Assembly: GCA_021234155.1 (NCBI GenBank)
Contig: JAJEKV010000070.1
Coordinates: 7,055,889-7,119,888 of the forward strand
Origin: Isoetes taiwanensis
Taxonomy: Eukaryota; Streptophyta; Lycopodiopsida; Isoetales; Isoetaceae
Reading direction: 5' to 3'
DNA: 64,000 nucleotides
Shown here: piece by piece, positions 1 to 11,889 of the stretch
How positions within the stretch are numbered: position 1 is the first letter of the stretch
Layout of the letters: each line of letters opens with the position of its first letter
Translations under genes and position numbers: made by a program
Notes under the pieces: model-generated
Told to the model about the DNA's origin: nothing
The model's database searches: none
Seen by the model: only the letters and a program-made list of their open reading frames with translations

Positions 1-985
1 TTCATGTTATAATGGCACCAAATACCATCAAATGGTAAATGTCAAATGTTCTTAGTAACATGTATGCAAAATGTGGAGCCATGAACGATGTTCTATTCTC
101 TCCTGTTCCAAAAGCAGAAGTTTGTTCTTTCCCTTACCATTTTAACTTATGGATTACATTTTTTGAATTGAAACCATTAGTTCTAATTTTTTTATTTCCT
201 TGAGTACTTTTGCTAACTGATCTTTATTGATTGGGAGAACATGCTTGCATTCAACCCTACAGAAAGATGTCATTTGAAAGTTAAAGTACATCACTACTTT
301 TTCATGCCTATACTGAAGCTTAAATAAAGTCGGGCAAAGATATAACCGCTTTTGAATATTACCAAACAAATTCCCATTGCACATGCAAAAAATCCTAATT
401 CCCATTGCGCATGCAAAAAATGCTAATTTTAAAAGAAACTTACCAATGTCTTTTATAGGGTTTCACCCTACACCTCTCATGCATCTTGGTTGCTCAATGT
501 TCCAGTACCTTTCAGTTTGGCACCCCAGGGTTCACAACTTACAATTTGTCTAATGGTGTCCACCTTTGGCTTTGACTCCCCAAGGTGTATAACTTAAGGT
601 CTATAGATTCCCCTTAGCCTCAAATGTCCTCAAGTCAACTGTGGCCACTAATCCCCATGGAGCAGAAGAAAAAGTAAAATCCACAGATACTTTAGCAGCA
701 CGTTACGTCTAGGCTTCATTTGTCATGGTAGAATAGACATTTTATCTTATCTTATCTTCGACATGCTAAGATAAGGTCAAACCCATGAAATCCCCAATAG
801 ATCCTACAAAATGGTCGATTTGTCTTCCCTCCAGTGGAGTCTACAAAATGTGTAGTTCTATGATGGAATCTTTCAAACAACATCCTTTACTAGTAAAAGA
901 AATCAATGCTTTGACTCTACGATCATTTCGAATGAAATATTTGAGAACCTAGGAAATTTAATAGAATCTAAGGGAATCTTCATGA
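1..985. other. non-coding stretch, no gene seen
   Basis: No open frame here has coding character. The last 60 bases carry the degenerate GAATCT motif that resumes after 2610, so the composite repeat at 986-2609 appears to have inserted into that motif-rich DNA. Confidence 0.5.
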
Positions 986-2609
986 ATATGTAGCATAATA
1001 ACAGGGGGCTTTCTTTGTGTTTTTGTACGCTTTTCACTAAGGTTTTCCTATGATTTCGTGATGTATTCAAATGGATGTACTAATGCGTACATCTAGAGTG
1101 CACCATTTCTGAGCCATTGATTTTAGCCTTTTTTTTTCCAATAGTCAACAACCAATGGCTCCCAACAAAAGCCCTTTTTTTGTGTGTGTGGTGCATAATG
1201 GTCAACAACCAATGGCTCACGACAAAAGCCCTCTTTTTGTGCGTGTGGTGCATGATGGTCAACAACCAATGGCTCACAACAAAAGTCCTCTTTTTGTGTG
1301 TGTGGTGCATAATGGGCACATGAAGGGCTTGAAGGGCGCATGTAGTGCGCTTTCCTCACGACAACACATTTCTTATCATAACTTTTGATCCGTAGCTCGC
1401 TTTGAGATGATTTTTATTATGCTGGAAAGCTCTCTCTCCGAGATCTTTTGATAGTGTATGATATGGATATGTTTGGTTAAGTTATCAATGCTAAAACAGC
1501 AATTTTTCGGCCGGGTTTGGTAGGCTTTCACATCCTACCAGCTGATTAATACAGGATTACGCTATTGGATATTGTTTTATGGCTCATTCCGAATGAAGGT
1601 TGCAAAAAATTACTATGCATTTTTAGATTTTGAGGCAGTTATTAAGCAAATTCCAAGGCTTCTAGATCCTTGAGCTAACAAGCAGAAAAGTTTTCCACTT
1701 TGGTTTCTCACCACAAGAATCCATGGAGGCCAAAGGCTACTGTTGAATTCCAGTTGAAAAATGTTTGTGTATGGGTGTTGCAAACTTTATGACTTTCAGA
1801 ATAATGGGATCAATCCCCTCTATCTTTATGGTAACTTTTACTTATGTTCTATTTGTTTTATTGTGATGAAATTCAAAAGCTATCGTGATGAAAGCCTCAA
1901 ATGAATTCTAGTTTTTTTCTGGTTTGAATTCTAAAATTTTTGTCACACCGAGGGGAGGGGGATCGTTCCTAAGGCCCCCTCGAATTTTTTTTTGCAACAC
2001 AAACCATTAACATCCAACATATAAAAACCAACAATATAACAACCAACACATAACAACCATTGATATTAACAACAAACACATAACTACCATTGACATTAAT
2101 TAACACAACCATTGGGTCCAACACATTTAAATTAAAATCCCCCTTAAACCCCCTTTGGTTTGGGTGCATATTCACACGGGGTGACGAGGGGCAGCGAGAG
2201 CCCTCATAATTGTATTTTGCACGCATAAAAAATCAACACCATATAGTATTCTCGCTTGAAATCTTATAGTATTTTTGCGAATCTTGTTATACAGTATAGC
2301 AAATTTTGTACTTGCATACCCCACAAACGAGGAACTTTACGTACGGTGTAGATTAAGGAATAAGGGGTGAATATGCCGATCCAACAGCTCTCGTTGCCCG
2401 GAGTCACCCCCCGTGTGAATATGCACCCAAACCAAAGGGGGTTTAAGGGGGATTTTAATTTAAATGTGTTGGACCCAATGGTTGTGTTAATTAATGTCAA
2501 TGGTAGTTATGTGTTTGTTGTTAATATCAATGGTTGTTATGTGTTGGTTGTTATATTGTTGGTTTTTATATGTTGGATGTTAATGGTTTGTGTTGCAAAA
2601 AAAAAAATC
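986..2609 (+). mobile_element. composite foldback repeat, copy 1
   Basis: An outer module of about 950 bp begins ATATGTAGCATAATAACAGG, contains a 57-bp tandem repeat, and is followed by a foldback module (1942-2609). The foldback arms (about 1990-2180 and 2405-2605) are inverted copies that share the motif GGTTTGGGTGCATATTCAC. Further copies lie at 16338-18052 (same strand) and 58895-60324 (inverted). All three start at exactly the same outer base, so this is a real element end. The right arm is cut short in this copy. No protein is encoded, and the short frames in the arms mirror each other. It looks like a non-autonomous DNA element; the superfamily is unknown. Confidence 0.75.
1142..1320. 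repeat. 57-bp tandem repeat, 3 copies
   Basis: The phrase AACCAATGGCTCACAACAAA and its near variants recur at 1150, 1207 and 1264, an exact 57-bp period. Because 57 is divisible by 3, frames stay open on both strands; these are artefacts of the repeat. Confidence 0.9.
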
Positions 2610-3060
2610 TAAGGTTGATGTTCAGAGAATCTAAAAGAATTTAGAGAATCTTGGAATATGCACCGACACTCAAGAGAATCTTGGGGAATCTAGAGAAATT
2701 GGACAAAAATTCTTGGGAATCTAAGCGAATCTCAAAAAAATCTTGGGAAATCTATAGGTATCTCAAGATAATCTAAAGAAATGTTTAAAAATATTAGAAT
2801 ATGCATCGACTGGAACTTGCATCATAAGCTCTGACGAAATCTTGAAGAAGCAAAAAAATCTTCATAGAATCTAAATGAATTGCATGAAATGTAACAGAAT
2901 CTAAGGCAATATCATAAAATATAAGCAAACCTAGAAGAATCTACATGAATGTCATAGAATTTAAGGAGAACCTAAAGGAATCTTCATAACATCATGGACA
3001 ATCTAGAAGAATCTTATTAAAATCTAAGAGATTCTCAACCTGCACCATGGGAACATTCTA
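2610..3060. repeat. degenerate GAATCT-motif satellite
   Basis: The hexamer GAATCT and variants (AGAATCTT, GAATCTAA) occur every 10-25 bases, without a strict period. The same motif appears just left of 986. Confidence 0.55.
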
Positions 3061-3157
3061 AAATTGGAACTTGCACCATAGGAACATGCACCGTAGGACG
3101 TGCTAAATTTCTTGTATATATTATATATTTATATAATATACACATATATATATCTTT

Positions 3158-3393
3158 GGTATAAATTTATACCGAGAAAACTCTTGCGGTATAAATTTAT
3201 ACCGCTCGGGTCCTCTTGCGGTATAAATTTATACCGCTCGAATCCTCTTGCTGTATAAATTTATACCGCTCGAGTCCTCTTGTTGTATAAATCTATACCG
3301 CTCGAGTCCTCTTGCGGTATAAATTTATACCGTGCGAACTCTCTAGCATACTATGTCCACACATTACTATCTATTGAGGTATAAATTTATACC
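3158..3393. repeat. palindromic minisatellite, about 33-bp period
   Basis: The 16-base perfect palindrome GGTATAAATTTATACC, or a one- or two-base variant, recurs about every 32-33 bp. It is separated by CTCGAGTCCTCTTG-like spacers, and an outlying copy ends at 3393. Each unit can form a cruciform or hairpin. Confidence 0.9.
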
Positions 3394-4077
3394 ATCTTGA
3401 AATTTATTTGGAAGAAACTAAGGACTACAGAGACAAATAAATTACAAAGTCTAAAAAAGTCCAGATTGGATACATACATCGCCATCGCGGTATACAGAAG
3501 TCTATAGCAAGCTGGAGGAACAAATAAGAGCAAGTGTATAAGGCAAAGCGCAAGCATCTTCGACTTCAACTCGCGTGTGAGGCACACTTTAAGGTGAAAA
3601 TATTTGCTTCATTGAGGCAATATCAAAATGTGTTGCATTTTTGGCAATTTTGTTCATAATTTTGTAGTGAATTCATAAACTTTGAACTAAATACGTTTTT
3701 GGGCACTCTTAGCGCTTGCTGTTATTTTATTTTGTCCTTAAAAATATTACTATTTCTCAAACCAAACTAGGGGGCCAAAAAATGGTACCAAACAAATTTG
3801 AATGGAAGCTGAGTTCAAATTCCCCTCCAAAAATGGTGCCTAAAATATTCAAATTGTCACACTTGTCACAAATATACCAAGAAAAGAGCATTTTTTGGGG
3901 AGATTTTAGGGAATCTTTCAAAGATTCCTTTTAAAGTGCGTTTGGAGCAAATTAGTGCGTTTCATTTTAAACTTTGTTGAAGATGAAGAACTTGTATGAT
4001 CATTGATTTTGGGCAACATATGGAGTAACATAATTTTTTAAATTGCTCATAGACTATATCACATGCAATGCCCATCA
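3394..4077. other. non-coding stretch, no gene seen
   Basis: Short chance frames only. The AT-rich text has no recognisable motif. Confidence 0.4.
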
Positions 4078-4200
4078 TTATAACCCCAAAATTTGCTCAA
4101 CGTGTAGTTTTTTTGTATCTTTTTTGCAAAAAAACAACACTTAAAAATCACCCATAGTTTTGTTCCGAAAATGCTAGAAACAACGTGTAGTTTTTTGGCT
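4078..4200 (-). repeat. dispersed repeat, inverted copy of 18430-18545
   Basis: Read on the minus strand, this segment matches 18430-18545 nearly base for base: it shares TTTCTAGCATTTTCGGAACA and a terminus like CACTATAACCCCAAAAT. A related terminus, CACTACAACCCCAACAT, is read on the minus strand near 12978. The body is rich in ACAACACG and AAAACCAC motifs, like the subterminal repeats of small CACTA- or hAT-type elements. Confidence 0.7.
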
Positions 4201-4260
4201 AAAAAGTCTATGCATAGAAAATTGACAGTCTTTTAAAAATAATTCAATCCGTTGTTTTTA

Positions 4261-4420
4261 GGCGTTGTTTTTCTGTTTTTAATGAAAAAAATAACATGTG
4301 GTTTTACAAAATATCCACATGTTATTTTTAAAATAGTAGTTGTTTCTAAGTGTTGTTTTTATTAAAGCAATATGTGGTTTAACAGAATATCAACATGTGG
4401 TTTTTAAACTAGTAGTTGTT
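4261..4420. repeat. AT-rich tandem repeat, left part
   Basis: Diverged units of about 70 bp contain TGTGGTTTAACAGAATAT and TAGTAGTTGTTT. They continue beyond the retro-insertion at 6074-6240, so the insertion split one repeat block. Confidence 0.65.
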
Positions 4421-6073
4421 GGAGATGGGGTTAGGGTTTGGCAGCGGCTAGGGCGGCGGCAGGCGGCCGCCCGATCTCGTGGAGAAGTGTTCTCATAGCT
4501 CTGTATGCTGGAAGAGTAGCCAGTGGCGAATCCCTGCTTATTGGTTTCTGCCTCCTCTGTTTTCGTTGCAGATTTAGAGAAGATGAACGAAGCTTGAACG
4601 GTTGTCTTGTAGGAAAGGTTTCTTTGGTGTTAGCCTAGACTCTCGAAGGGACCCTTAGCGCAGGACCTCAAGGTAGAAAGACGTCTTGCCCTCTCTTTCT
4701 GTGATTAAATCAGCACTAGGTGAAGCCCATTTTGCATCAATGAGGTTGTGTTTTTGGCTTTGTTGGTGCTATTGAAGAAGTTCAGTTTTATGGCATGCTT
4801 TGTCCCTCTCTCCTTTGTGGGTTACTTGACCAGGTTATTTCGTCAGATTTGGCTGCACTCATTGTGGCTAATGGTGGCTGCTGCACTCCTTGCAGTAAGG
4901 AACTCTACTGCACTCACTGCAGTTGGGGCTCTGAGGTACTTCTAGGTTTGGTTTCTGTATTGGGGAGGTGATTATGCCCATAATAACTGGGTTGAATCTT
5001 CTTCAATTTATTAACATGGAAGAAGTATCCTTCCTTCTAAGGTGATATCTAAGTCATTTAAGATTAGTTGGAGCAGGCAATGAACTTGAACTCTGCAGTT
5101 CCTCTATCAGATGTTTGCTGATGCACTGGTGGCCATGGCTTGGGGTATGCCACAGATCTTATTAACAACAGAATGGTTATTGTGAGAAGAGTGTTCGAGA
5201 TTTATTCAGCCGGCATCTTTGGCACTACTTTTTGCGGTGATTTTCTGGTGTTGTGCAGACCTGTGTTGTATTTAGCATCTTGATTCTTATGTTGTCCCAT
5301 TGTATGAAATTTTCCGGTGAATGGTGAAGGTGTACAATGATGACTCACAAGGAATGGATCGCTTTAGCTCGAGTGTTCTACTAATGGTTTGGTGGGCGTT
5401 TGGGGGTGTGACTGCACTATTTTTGATCAGTGTTGTTTCTAACAGATTTTGTATGGTTAAGATGTTATCTTGGAAGGTGTTTCGCTTTTTCCATGTTGGC
5501 CCTCTTCCATCCCAGCCGGAAGAATGGTGTGTTTGTTACAGACAGTATTGTGAAAGGAGGTCAAAATAAGGTAAAGATTCAGGTGGCATTTGGATCGGGA
5601 GGACCAAATCTCACCTAGTACAATGATTATGAAGCCCAAACTGGTGACTAAAAGTAGATGCAGAAGCAGTAGACCACCCTTTGGGGAGGCCTCTAGAAGG
5701 CATTGGCATCTTGAGAAGATGGTGAGACAATTTGTCTCTTAGTACAGTGGGAAACGAGCAAGTAGTCTCCTTGTAGTACCTTTTTGCAGATGTGCAGCTT
5801 CGGGTCAAGTTAATGCGCGGGAAGACACTGCTTCACTTCTACCTTTGTCTATCAGTATCTTCGGGAGGCGTTTTAGGGTGGCATCATCGTCATGCAGGGA
5901 TTTTTTTCTTTTGATGATTTCCTCAAATGGTGTTTGTATCTACCTTCACACTTGGGGTTTGAGTATTTGTTCTGATACGGTTAGGCTATCTGGCTACTAT
6001 GGAGCCATCAATAAATGTATTTATTACATATTATTAATAAAAAATAAAATATCTTGCCTTCAAAAAAAAAAAA
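4421..6073 (+). mobile_element. polyadenylated retro-inserted transcript
   Basis: The segment ends in about 12 A residues, with AATAAA-type signals about 20-30 bases upstream (near 6030-6050). It is flanked by the perfect 15-bp direct repeat AAACTAGTAGTTGTT (4406-4420 and 6074-6088). Its 5' end, GGAGATGGGGTTAGGGTTT, resembles a plant 5' leader. There are no introns and no long ORF, only frames of 82 codons or fewer, with no recognisable reverse transcriptase. These are the marks of LINE-type retrotransposition of a Pol II transcript: a processed pseudogene, a long non-coding RNA copy or an unknown non-autonomous retroposon. The parent transcript was not identified. Confidence 0.85.
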
Positions 6074-6240
6074 AAACTAGTAGTTGTTTTTAAGTGTTAT
6101 TTTTCTAAAAAAACAACACGTGATTTAACAAAATATCCACATGGATAGTAGTTTTCAAGTGTCGTTTTTATTAAATAATAATATGTGATTTAACAGAATA
6201 ATCACATGTGGTTTTTTAAAATAATAGTTGTTTTCAAATG
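6074..6240. repeat. AT-rich tandem repeat, right part
   Basis: This continues the 4261-4420 block after the retro-insertion, with the same TGTGATTTAACA and TAGTTGTTTTCAA words. Its first 15 bases are the right target-site copy. Confidence 0.6.
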
Positions 6241-6840
6241 TTGATTCGTCATTTAAATCCATGCTTTTTGTTTACTTGTGCTTTGCTTATGTTTTAAATA
6301 GCCTTTTGGGAATCGAACCCAAATAGATCCAATCAGGATATGATACTATAACAATCTTACATGATATGCATTACAAACACATGTTAACAAATTATTTTTC
6401 AAAAGCAAGATAAAAGTTATTCATCCATCTAGAGTGTTCATCCAACTAGAGCACTTCCATATGTTATCAAGCATTAAGAACTTTTCCTACGTAAGTAAAA
6501 AAAACATTTAACTCTGGACTATTTCCACCTAGTGAATAATGTTATGCTAGACCTAGTTTTACTTAAAAAAAAAAAAAATTGCAGATACTAATAGTGTTAC
6601 AAGAACAGAAAAAAAAAAAAAAGTTTTTGCAGAAACTAATGGTGTTACAGAAAAGAAAATTTTTGAACAAACCTAACAGAACAAAAAAAATAGAAGACTA
6701 TGCAGAGGCAGAACTAGAAGGCAAAACTCTGCCAAATCTGGTTGCAGAGCAGCCCCAACGCATCAATCAAGGAGCTCAGCCCCAACGCATCAATCAAGGA
6801 GCTCCTCTGCTTCAAACGAAGAAAAAAACAATGCTTCAAT
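6241..6840. other. non-coding stretch with short duplication
   Basis: No credible gene. An 18-base direct duplication, CAACGCATCAATCAAGGAGC-like, lies at 6755-6800. Two runs of A (6565-6577 and 6607-6621) precede similar AGTGTTACAGAA-like words, suggesting another small duplication. Confidence 0.4.
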
Positions 6841-7105
6841 CCCGGGGGGTGCACACAATGTGAAGTCTATATGGCATGTGCGTGCATAGGGTCAAGAGAA
6901 ATTATCCCTTATACGGGATTTTCCTACAAAAATATCCCTTATATTTCATATACCCCTACCATATTTCCTTACAAATATATACGGAATTAAAGCAAAAAAA
7001 ATCCCCTCCCATACTTATACGGTACGGTACGGTTTTGGCCCAAAAAAAACCCCCTACCGTACACGCACATGTTTTGTACGGTTTTTTCTGTGTGCACCCC
7101 CCGGG
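6841..7105. mobile_element. MITE with 8-bp target duplication (hAT-like), copy 1
   Basis: The 265-bp element has perfect 17-bp terminal inverted repeats, CCCGGGGGGTGCACACA. They are flanked directly by the 8-bp repeat GCTTCAAT (6833-6840 and 7106-7113). The interior contains CATGTGCGTGCATAGGGT, shared with the second copy at 10291-10526. The 8-bp duplication suggests the hAT superfamily. No coding capacity. Confidence 0.9.
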
Positions 7106-7113
7106 GCTTCAAT

Positions 7114-9177
7114 GTATGAAATAGAGAAAATCAGTGTAAGACTTTAAATTTTAAGAACTACAAAGTAAATATCAGGAAGAGTAGTCTACCTTGGAAGCTC
7201 AGAACTAAATATCCAGCAAGAGATGCCAGGTAGCCGTTTTTACAGGACAAAGCATGCAGAAAAAAAATAAGAAGAAAAAGGAAAGGTCGAATATGCTGCA
7301 TCTGCCACGGTCCCCATCATAGAGTACTCCATCATAGGAATACTCCATCATATAAATGATCTAAGTGTCGGATGTATAGCTGGTTCAAACCTGCCATTCG
7401 CACTTTATAAGACAATCTGGTTAAGCTGGAAAATAAACCAAGGGCGCTAGCATTAACTTGGACATGATTAAAAAAGCTGGATAGTCGTCCAGGTAACTGC
7501 ATCAACTTCATTACTCCTTCTGCGTCTCTGCTCACAATCTGCAAAAAAAATTTAAACCTTATCGATTGTAGAAGAAGGATGATGGATGGCAGAGATCGAA
7601 GAATACCTGCAAGTCTTGTGCCACCCAGCTCCTTGTCAACAAAAAATTAGAAAGGAATCTCCCAATAAGAACTCTGGTGATGCCGGATAGTTGCACAGCA
7701 AAAATCATCAGCAAAATAATCATCAGCAGAAATAATCATCAGCAGAAAGGAATTAGCAAAATAATCAGGCCTGGACGGCAAGGAAATGGAAAACCAGGGG
7801 AGCCGAAAGGAGAAGAGGGCCGGAATTGGACTTTTGGAGCCGCTGGATTCAAGGAGCCGGAGTTGGATCAGCCATTGCGGCAGAGTTGGAGCCAGGCCGC
7901 CGGAGTCGGATCCGCCAGAGGCATTTCTTTTCAAATAGGGTTTCGTTTCGAAATAGGGCAGATAAGATAAAAGAAATAAAGACAATTTTCAAATTTATCC
8001 CGCCCATTGGATGGGAGGGCGGGATAATAATTTGAACTAAGGCCTATTGGTATTTGTGGGAATCTATCACGGAATAGGCCTATTTGTGGGAATCTATCAC
8101 GGTTTGAAAATAGCAGTCTAAGTAACTAGAGAAAATGCCACATGGCATTTAAGACGACCGAGAAAAATTGTTGATAGGGCATTTTGTAGTGTATTTTGCT
8201 GGATTTTTTTGCTTTTAAAGTTGGAAAATTGTCGAAAATCTTTTGACTTGTCTAGAATTTCCAAAAATGGCTGGATTTCTCAGGGTCAAACCTCTATTTT
8301 AGAACCATAACCTCAATATGCTTTCCAAATTTCATTTTGTTATTCAAAACTTTGTCAGCGTGATATGTATGGTTAGTGGCATTACATAATTTTATCTAGT
8401 TAGAATTTTAAATGCATTTCAATTCTACATGCTATGAGTTTTGGATATACTTATATACCTAAACTTTATGTGCTTAGGGTGTTTCCCCATTAGGCCTTTA
8501 TCCCGGCCTGACTTTGCCACATGGCAAACCCAGTTAGAAAATTAGCATTCCCATTATCTTCAACGCACCAGAGTTGTCCAGGGCAGCTTCCTTTTCTTCG
8601 AAAGGAAGCAAAGACTTCGTATTTGCCCAATTTCGGACTGGGTTTATCTTCTAGCAATGATGCTTTTGTCTTCTTGCCATCAAGACAAATCTTGGGGGTT
8701 TGAAGACAAATCTTGATGAAATGGGGAATTGGGTTGCAATGGGAACGTGCATCGTTCATGCAAAAAATCCAGCTCTTTCCTGATGGGGATGCACCCTTAT
8801 AATACTTGACTTATAGTACTCAAAGGAAACAAATAAAGACAAAGGCATTTTTGAACTTTTCAAAAAAAAATCAAGGAATTGTAAAAATGAGATGTGTGCC
8901 AATGAGTTGCCATATATCTTGTGTGCCACTATTCTATTCTGCATTGCCACTCTGCACCAATGAAGCAAATTTTGACGACAACCTGCAAAAACCTAAGGTA
9001 TCGTCAAATTTGACTGTCATTACGTGTGGGTGTATGGGTGTTGGGGGGAGCATTAGCATACAACATTACAGATCCTCCTCCAATGTGGCAATTAGAAGTC
9101 AAGAGCGCCTTTTGCAGTAGCAAGGTTATTTGGGATTATTCGGGAAGCGAAGCAACTGGAACTCACGGAGCTGGAAC
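7114..9177. other. non-coding stretch, no gene seen
   Basis: Only chance frames. One local duplication, GTGGGAATCTATCACGG, occurs twice at 8041-8102, each time after GGCCTATT. A short CATCAGCAGAAAT-type repeat lies at 7705-7750. Confidence 0.4.
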
Positions 9178-10290
9178 TAGCATGTTGGAGCTAAGGTGGC
9201 ATCTTGGAGCATGCGTGGCATGTTTGAGCCCCCTTGGCATGTTTGAGCCACCTTGGCGCATGATGGAGCCTAGATGGCATGTTGGAGCCCACATCGCACG
9301 TTTGAGCTTCCTTGGCATATTGGAGCCTAGGTGGCATATTGGAGGCTGTGTGGCATGTTTGAACCGCTTTGGCATGTTGGAGCTAGGTGGATGTTGGAGC
9401 CTAGGTGGCATGTTTGAGCCACCTTGGCATGTTGGCGCCTAGATGGCATGTTAGAGCCTGCGTGGCATGTTTGAGCCACCTTGGCATATTGGAGCCAAGG
9501 TGGCATCTTGGAGCGCGCTTGGCATGTTTGAGCCACCTTGGCATGTTTGGCGTGGGTGGATGTTGGACCCTCATTGGCATGTTTGAGCCACCTTGGCATG
9601 TTGGAGCCGAGGTGGTGCCCACGTGGCATGTTTGAGCCAACTTGACATGTTTGAGGCTAGGTGTATGTCGGAGCCTAGGTGGCATGTTTGAGCCACCTTG
9701 GCATGTAGGAGCTTAGGTGGCATGTTGGAGCCCACATGGCATGTTTCAGCCACCTTGGCATGTTTGAGCCTAGTTGGCATGTTCGAGTTCGCATGGCATG
9801 TTTGAGCCTAGGTGGATGTTGGAGCCTAGGTGGCATGTTGGAGCCAGTGGCATGTTTGAGCCTGCGTTGCATGTTTGAGGCACCTTGGCATGTTGCAACC
9901 TAGGCGGCATGTTGGAGCCACCTTGGCATGTTGGAGCCTAGGTGGCATGTTGGAGCCCGCATGGCATGTTTGAGCCACCTTGGTCCACCTTGGCATGTTT
10001 CAGCCTAGGTGGCATGTTAAAGCCCACGTGGCATGTTTGAGCCACCTTGTCATGGTTGAGCCGCCTTTTCATGGTTGAGCCACCTTGTCATGGTTGAGCC
10101 GCCTTAGCATGTTTGAGCCTAGGTGGATTTTGGAGCCTAGGTGGCATGTTTGAGCCACCTTAGCATGTTGGAGCCTAGGTGGCATGTTGGAGCCCATGTG
10201 GCATGTTTGAGCCACCTTGGCACATGTTGGAGCCAAGGTGGCATCTTGGAGCGCGCGTGGCATGTTTGAGCCACCTTGGCATGTTGCAGC
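9178..10290. repeat. 19-bp/57-bp minisatellite, block 1
   Basis: The basic unit is GGCATGTTGGAGCCTAGGT (19 bp), with alternating 3' halves (CACCTT, TAGGT, CACGT, CGCGT). Triplets of it make a 57-bp higher-order unit. Because 57 bp equals 19 codons, several frames on both strands stay open for 60-170 codons with 19-residue periodicity. I regard those frames as a by-product, not genes. Confidence 0.95.
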
Positions 10291-10526
10291 CCCGGGGGGT
10301 TCACTTATAGTAAGGGGGGTATGCCATGTGCGTGCATAGGGTGATCAAAAACACCCCCGTATACGATTTCTTGAAAGGCAAATTCGACCCCTTCCGTACA
10401 AAGTTTACCCCAAGTAGTGGCAAAAAACCCCCCTACCTCTTACGTATACGTATTGAAATGGGTCGAAAAAACCCCCCTACAAGTCACTCAGGCACATTGT
10501 ATGGCACTTACAGTGAATCCCCCTTG
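10291..10526. mobile_element. MITE with 8-bp target duplication (hAT-like), copy 2
   Basis: The 236-bp element interrupts the minisatellite. The ends are CCCGGGGGGTTCACT and, inverted, CAAGGGGGATTCACT. The flanking 8-bp direct repeat is GTTGCAGC (10283-10290 and 10527-10534). It shares its interior word CATGTGCGTGCATAGGGT with the copy at 6841-7105. Confidence 0.88.
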
Positions 10527-11889
10527 GTTGCAGCCTAGGTGGCATGTTAAGCCCACGTGGCATGTTTGAGCCACCTCGGCATGTTTGATCCACCTTGGCA
10601 TGTTTGAGCCTAGGTGGCATGTTGGAGCTCGCGTGGCACGTTTGAGCCACCTTGGCATGTTGGAGCCTAGGTGGCATGTTTGAGCCACCTTGGCATGATG
10701 GAGCCTAGGTGGCATATTGCAGTCTAGGTGGCATGTTGGAGCCTACGTGGCATGTTTGAGCCATCTTGGCATGTTTGAGCCTAGGTGGATGCTGGAGCCT
10801 AGTTGGCATGTTTGAGCCACTTTGGCACATGTTGGAGTCAAGGTGGCATCTTGGAGCGCACATGGCATCTTCAAGATGGCATGTTAAGCCCACGTAGCAT
10901 GTTTGAGCCACCTTGGCATGTTTGAGCTACCTTGGCATGTTTGATCCACCTTGGCATGTTTGAGCCTAGGTGGCATGTTGGAGCTCGCGTGGCATGTTTG
11001 ATCCACCTTGGCATGTTTGAGCCTGCGTGACGTGTTTGAGCCACCTTGGCCTGTTGGAGCCTAGGTAGAATGTTTGAGCCACCTTGGCATGATGGAGCCT
11101 AGGTGGCATGTTTGACCCACCTTGGCATGTTGGAGCCTAGGTGGCGTGTTGGAGCCTGCTAGCATGTTTGAGCCACCTTGGCATGTTTGATCCTAGGTGG
11201 CATGTTGGAGTCGAGATGGCATGTTTCAGCCTAGGTGGATGTTGGAGCCTAGGTGGCATGTTTGAGCCACCTTAGCATGTTGGAGCCCACGTGGCGTGTT
11301 TGTGCCACCTTGGCATGTTGGAGCCAAGGTGGCATCTTCCATGTGGCATGTTTGAGCCACCTCGGCATGTTGGAGCCTAGATGGCATGTTGGAGCCTACA
11401 TGGCATGTTTGAGCCACCTTGGCATGTCTGAGCCTAGGTGGCATGTTTGAGCCACCTTGGCATGTTGGAGCCTAGGTGGAATGTTGGAGACCACGTGGCA
11501 TGTTTGAGCCACCGTGGCATGTTGGAGAGAAGGTGGCATCTTGGAGCGCGCGTGGCATGTTTGAGCCATCTTGGCATGTTGGAGCCTATGTGGCACGTTG
11601 GAGCTTGTGTGGCATGTTTGAGCCACCTCGGCATGTTTGAGCCGAGGTGGATGTTGGAGCCTAGGTGGCATGTTGGAGCCGAGTGGACGTTTGAGCCACC
11701 TTGGCATGTTGGAGCCTAGGTGGCATCTTTGAGCTACCTTGGCATGATGGAGCCTAGGTCGCATGTTGGAGCCCACGTGACATGTTTGAGCCACCTTGAA
11801 TGTTGGAGCCAGCGTGGCATGTTTGAGCCACCTTGGCATGTTGGAGCCCACGTGGCATGTTTGAGCCACCTTGGCATGTTTGAGCCTGA
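10527..11889. repeat. 19-bp/57-bp minisatellite, block 2
   Basis: Continuation of the array after the MITE, ending abruptly at GAGCCTGAACAAAATTGG. From 11240 onward it belongs to the 2.5-kb tandem duplication and recurs at 13778-14427. Confidence 0.95.

Noticed and set aside
2264-2612. ORFs in the foldback arms (for example 2367-2612 and 1969-2226)
   Set aside because: They are mirror images produced by the inverted arms, with no family resemblance.
4421-4460. GGGTTAGGGTTT as telomere repeat
   Set aside because: Only about one and a half units; it is the 5' end of the retro-inserted transcript.
9178-11889. Possible CRISPR-like array
   Set aside because: Units are contiguous 19-bp variants with no unique spacers, in a eukaryotic setting.
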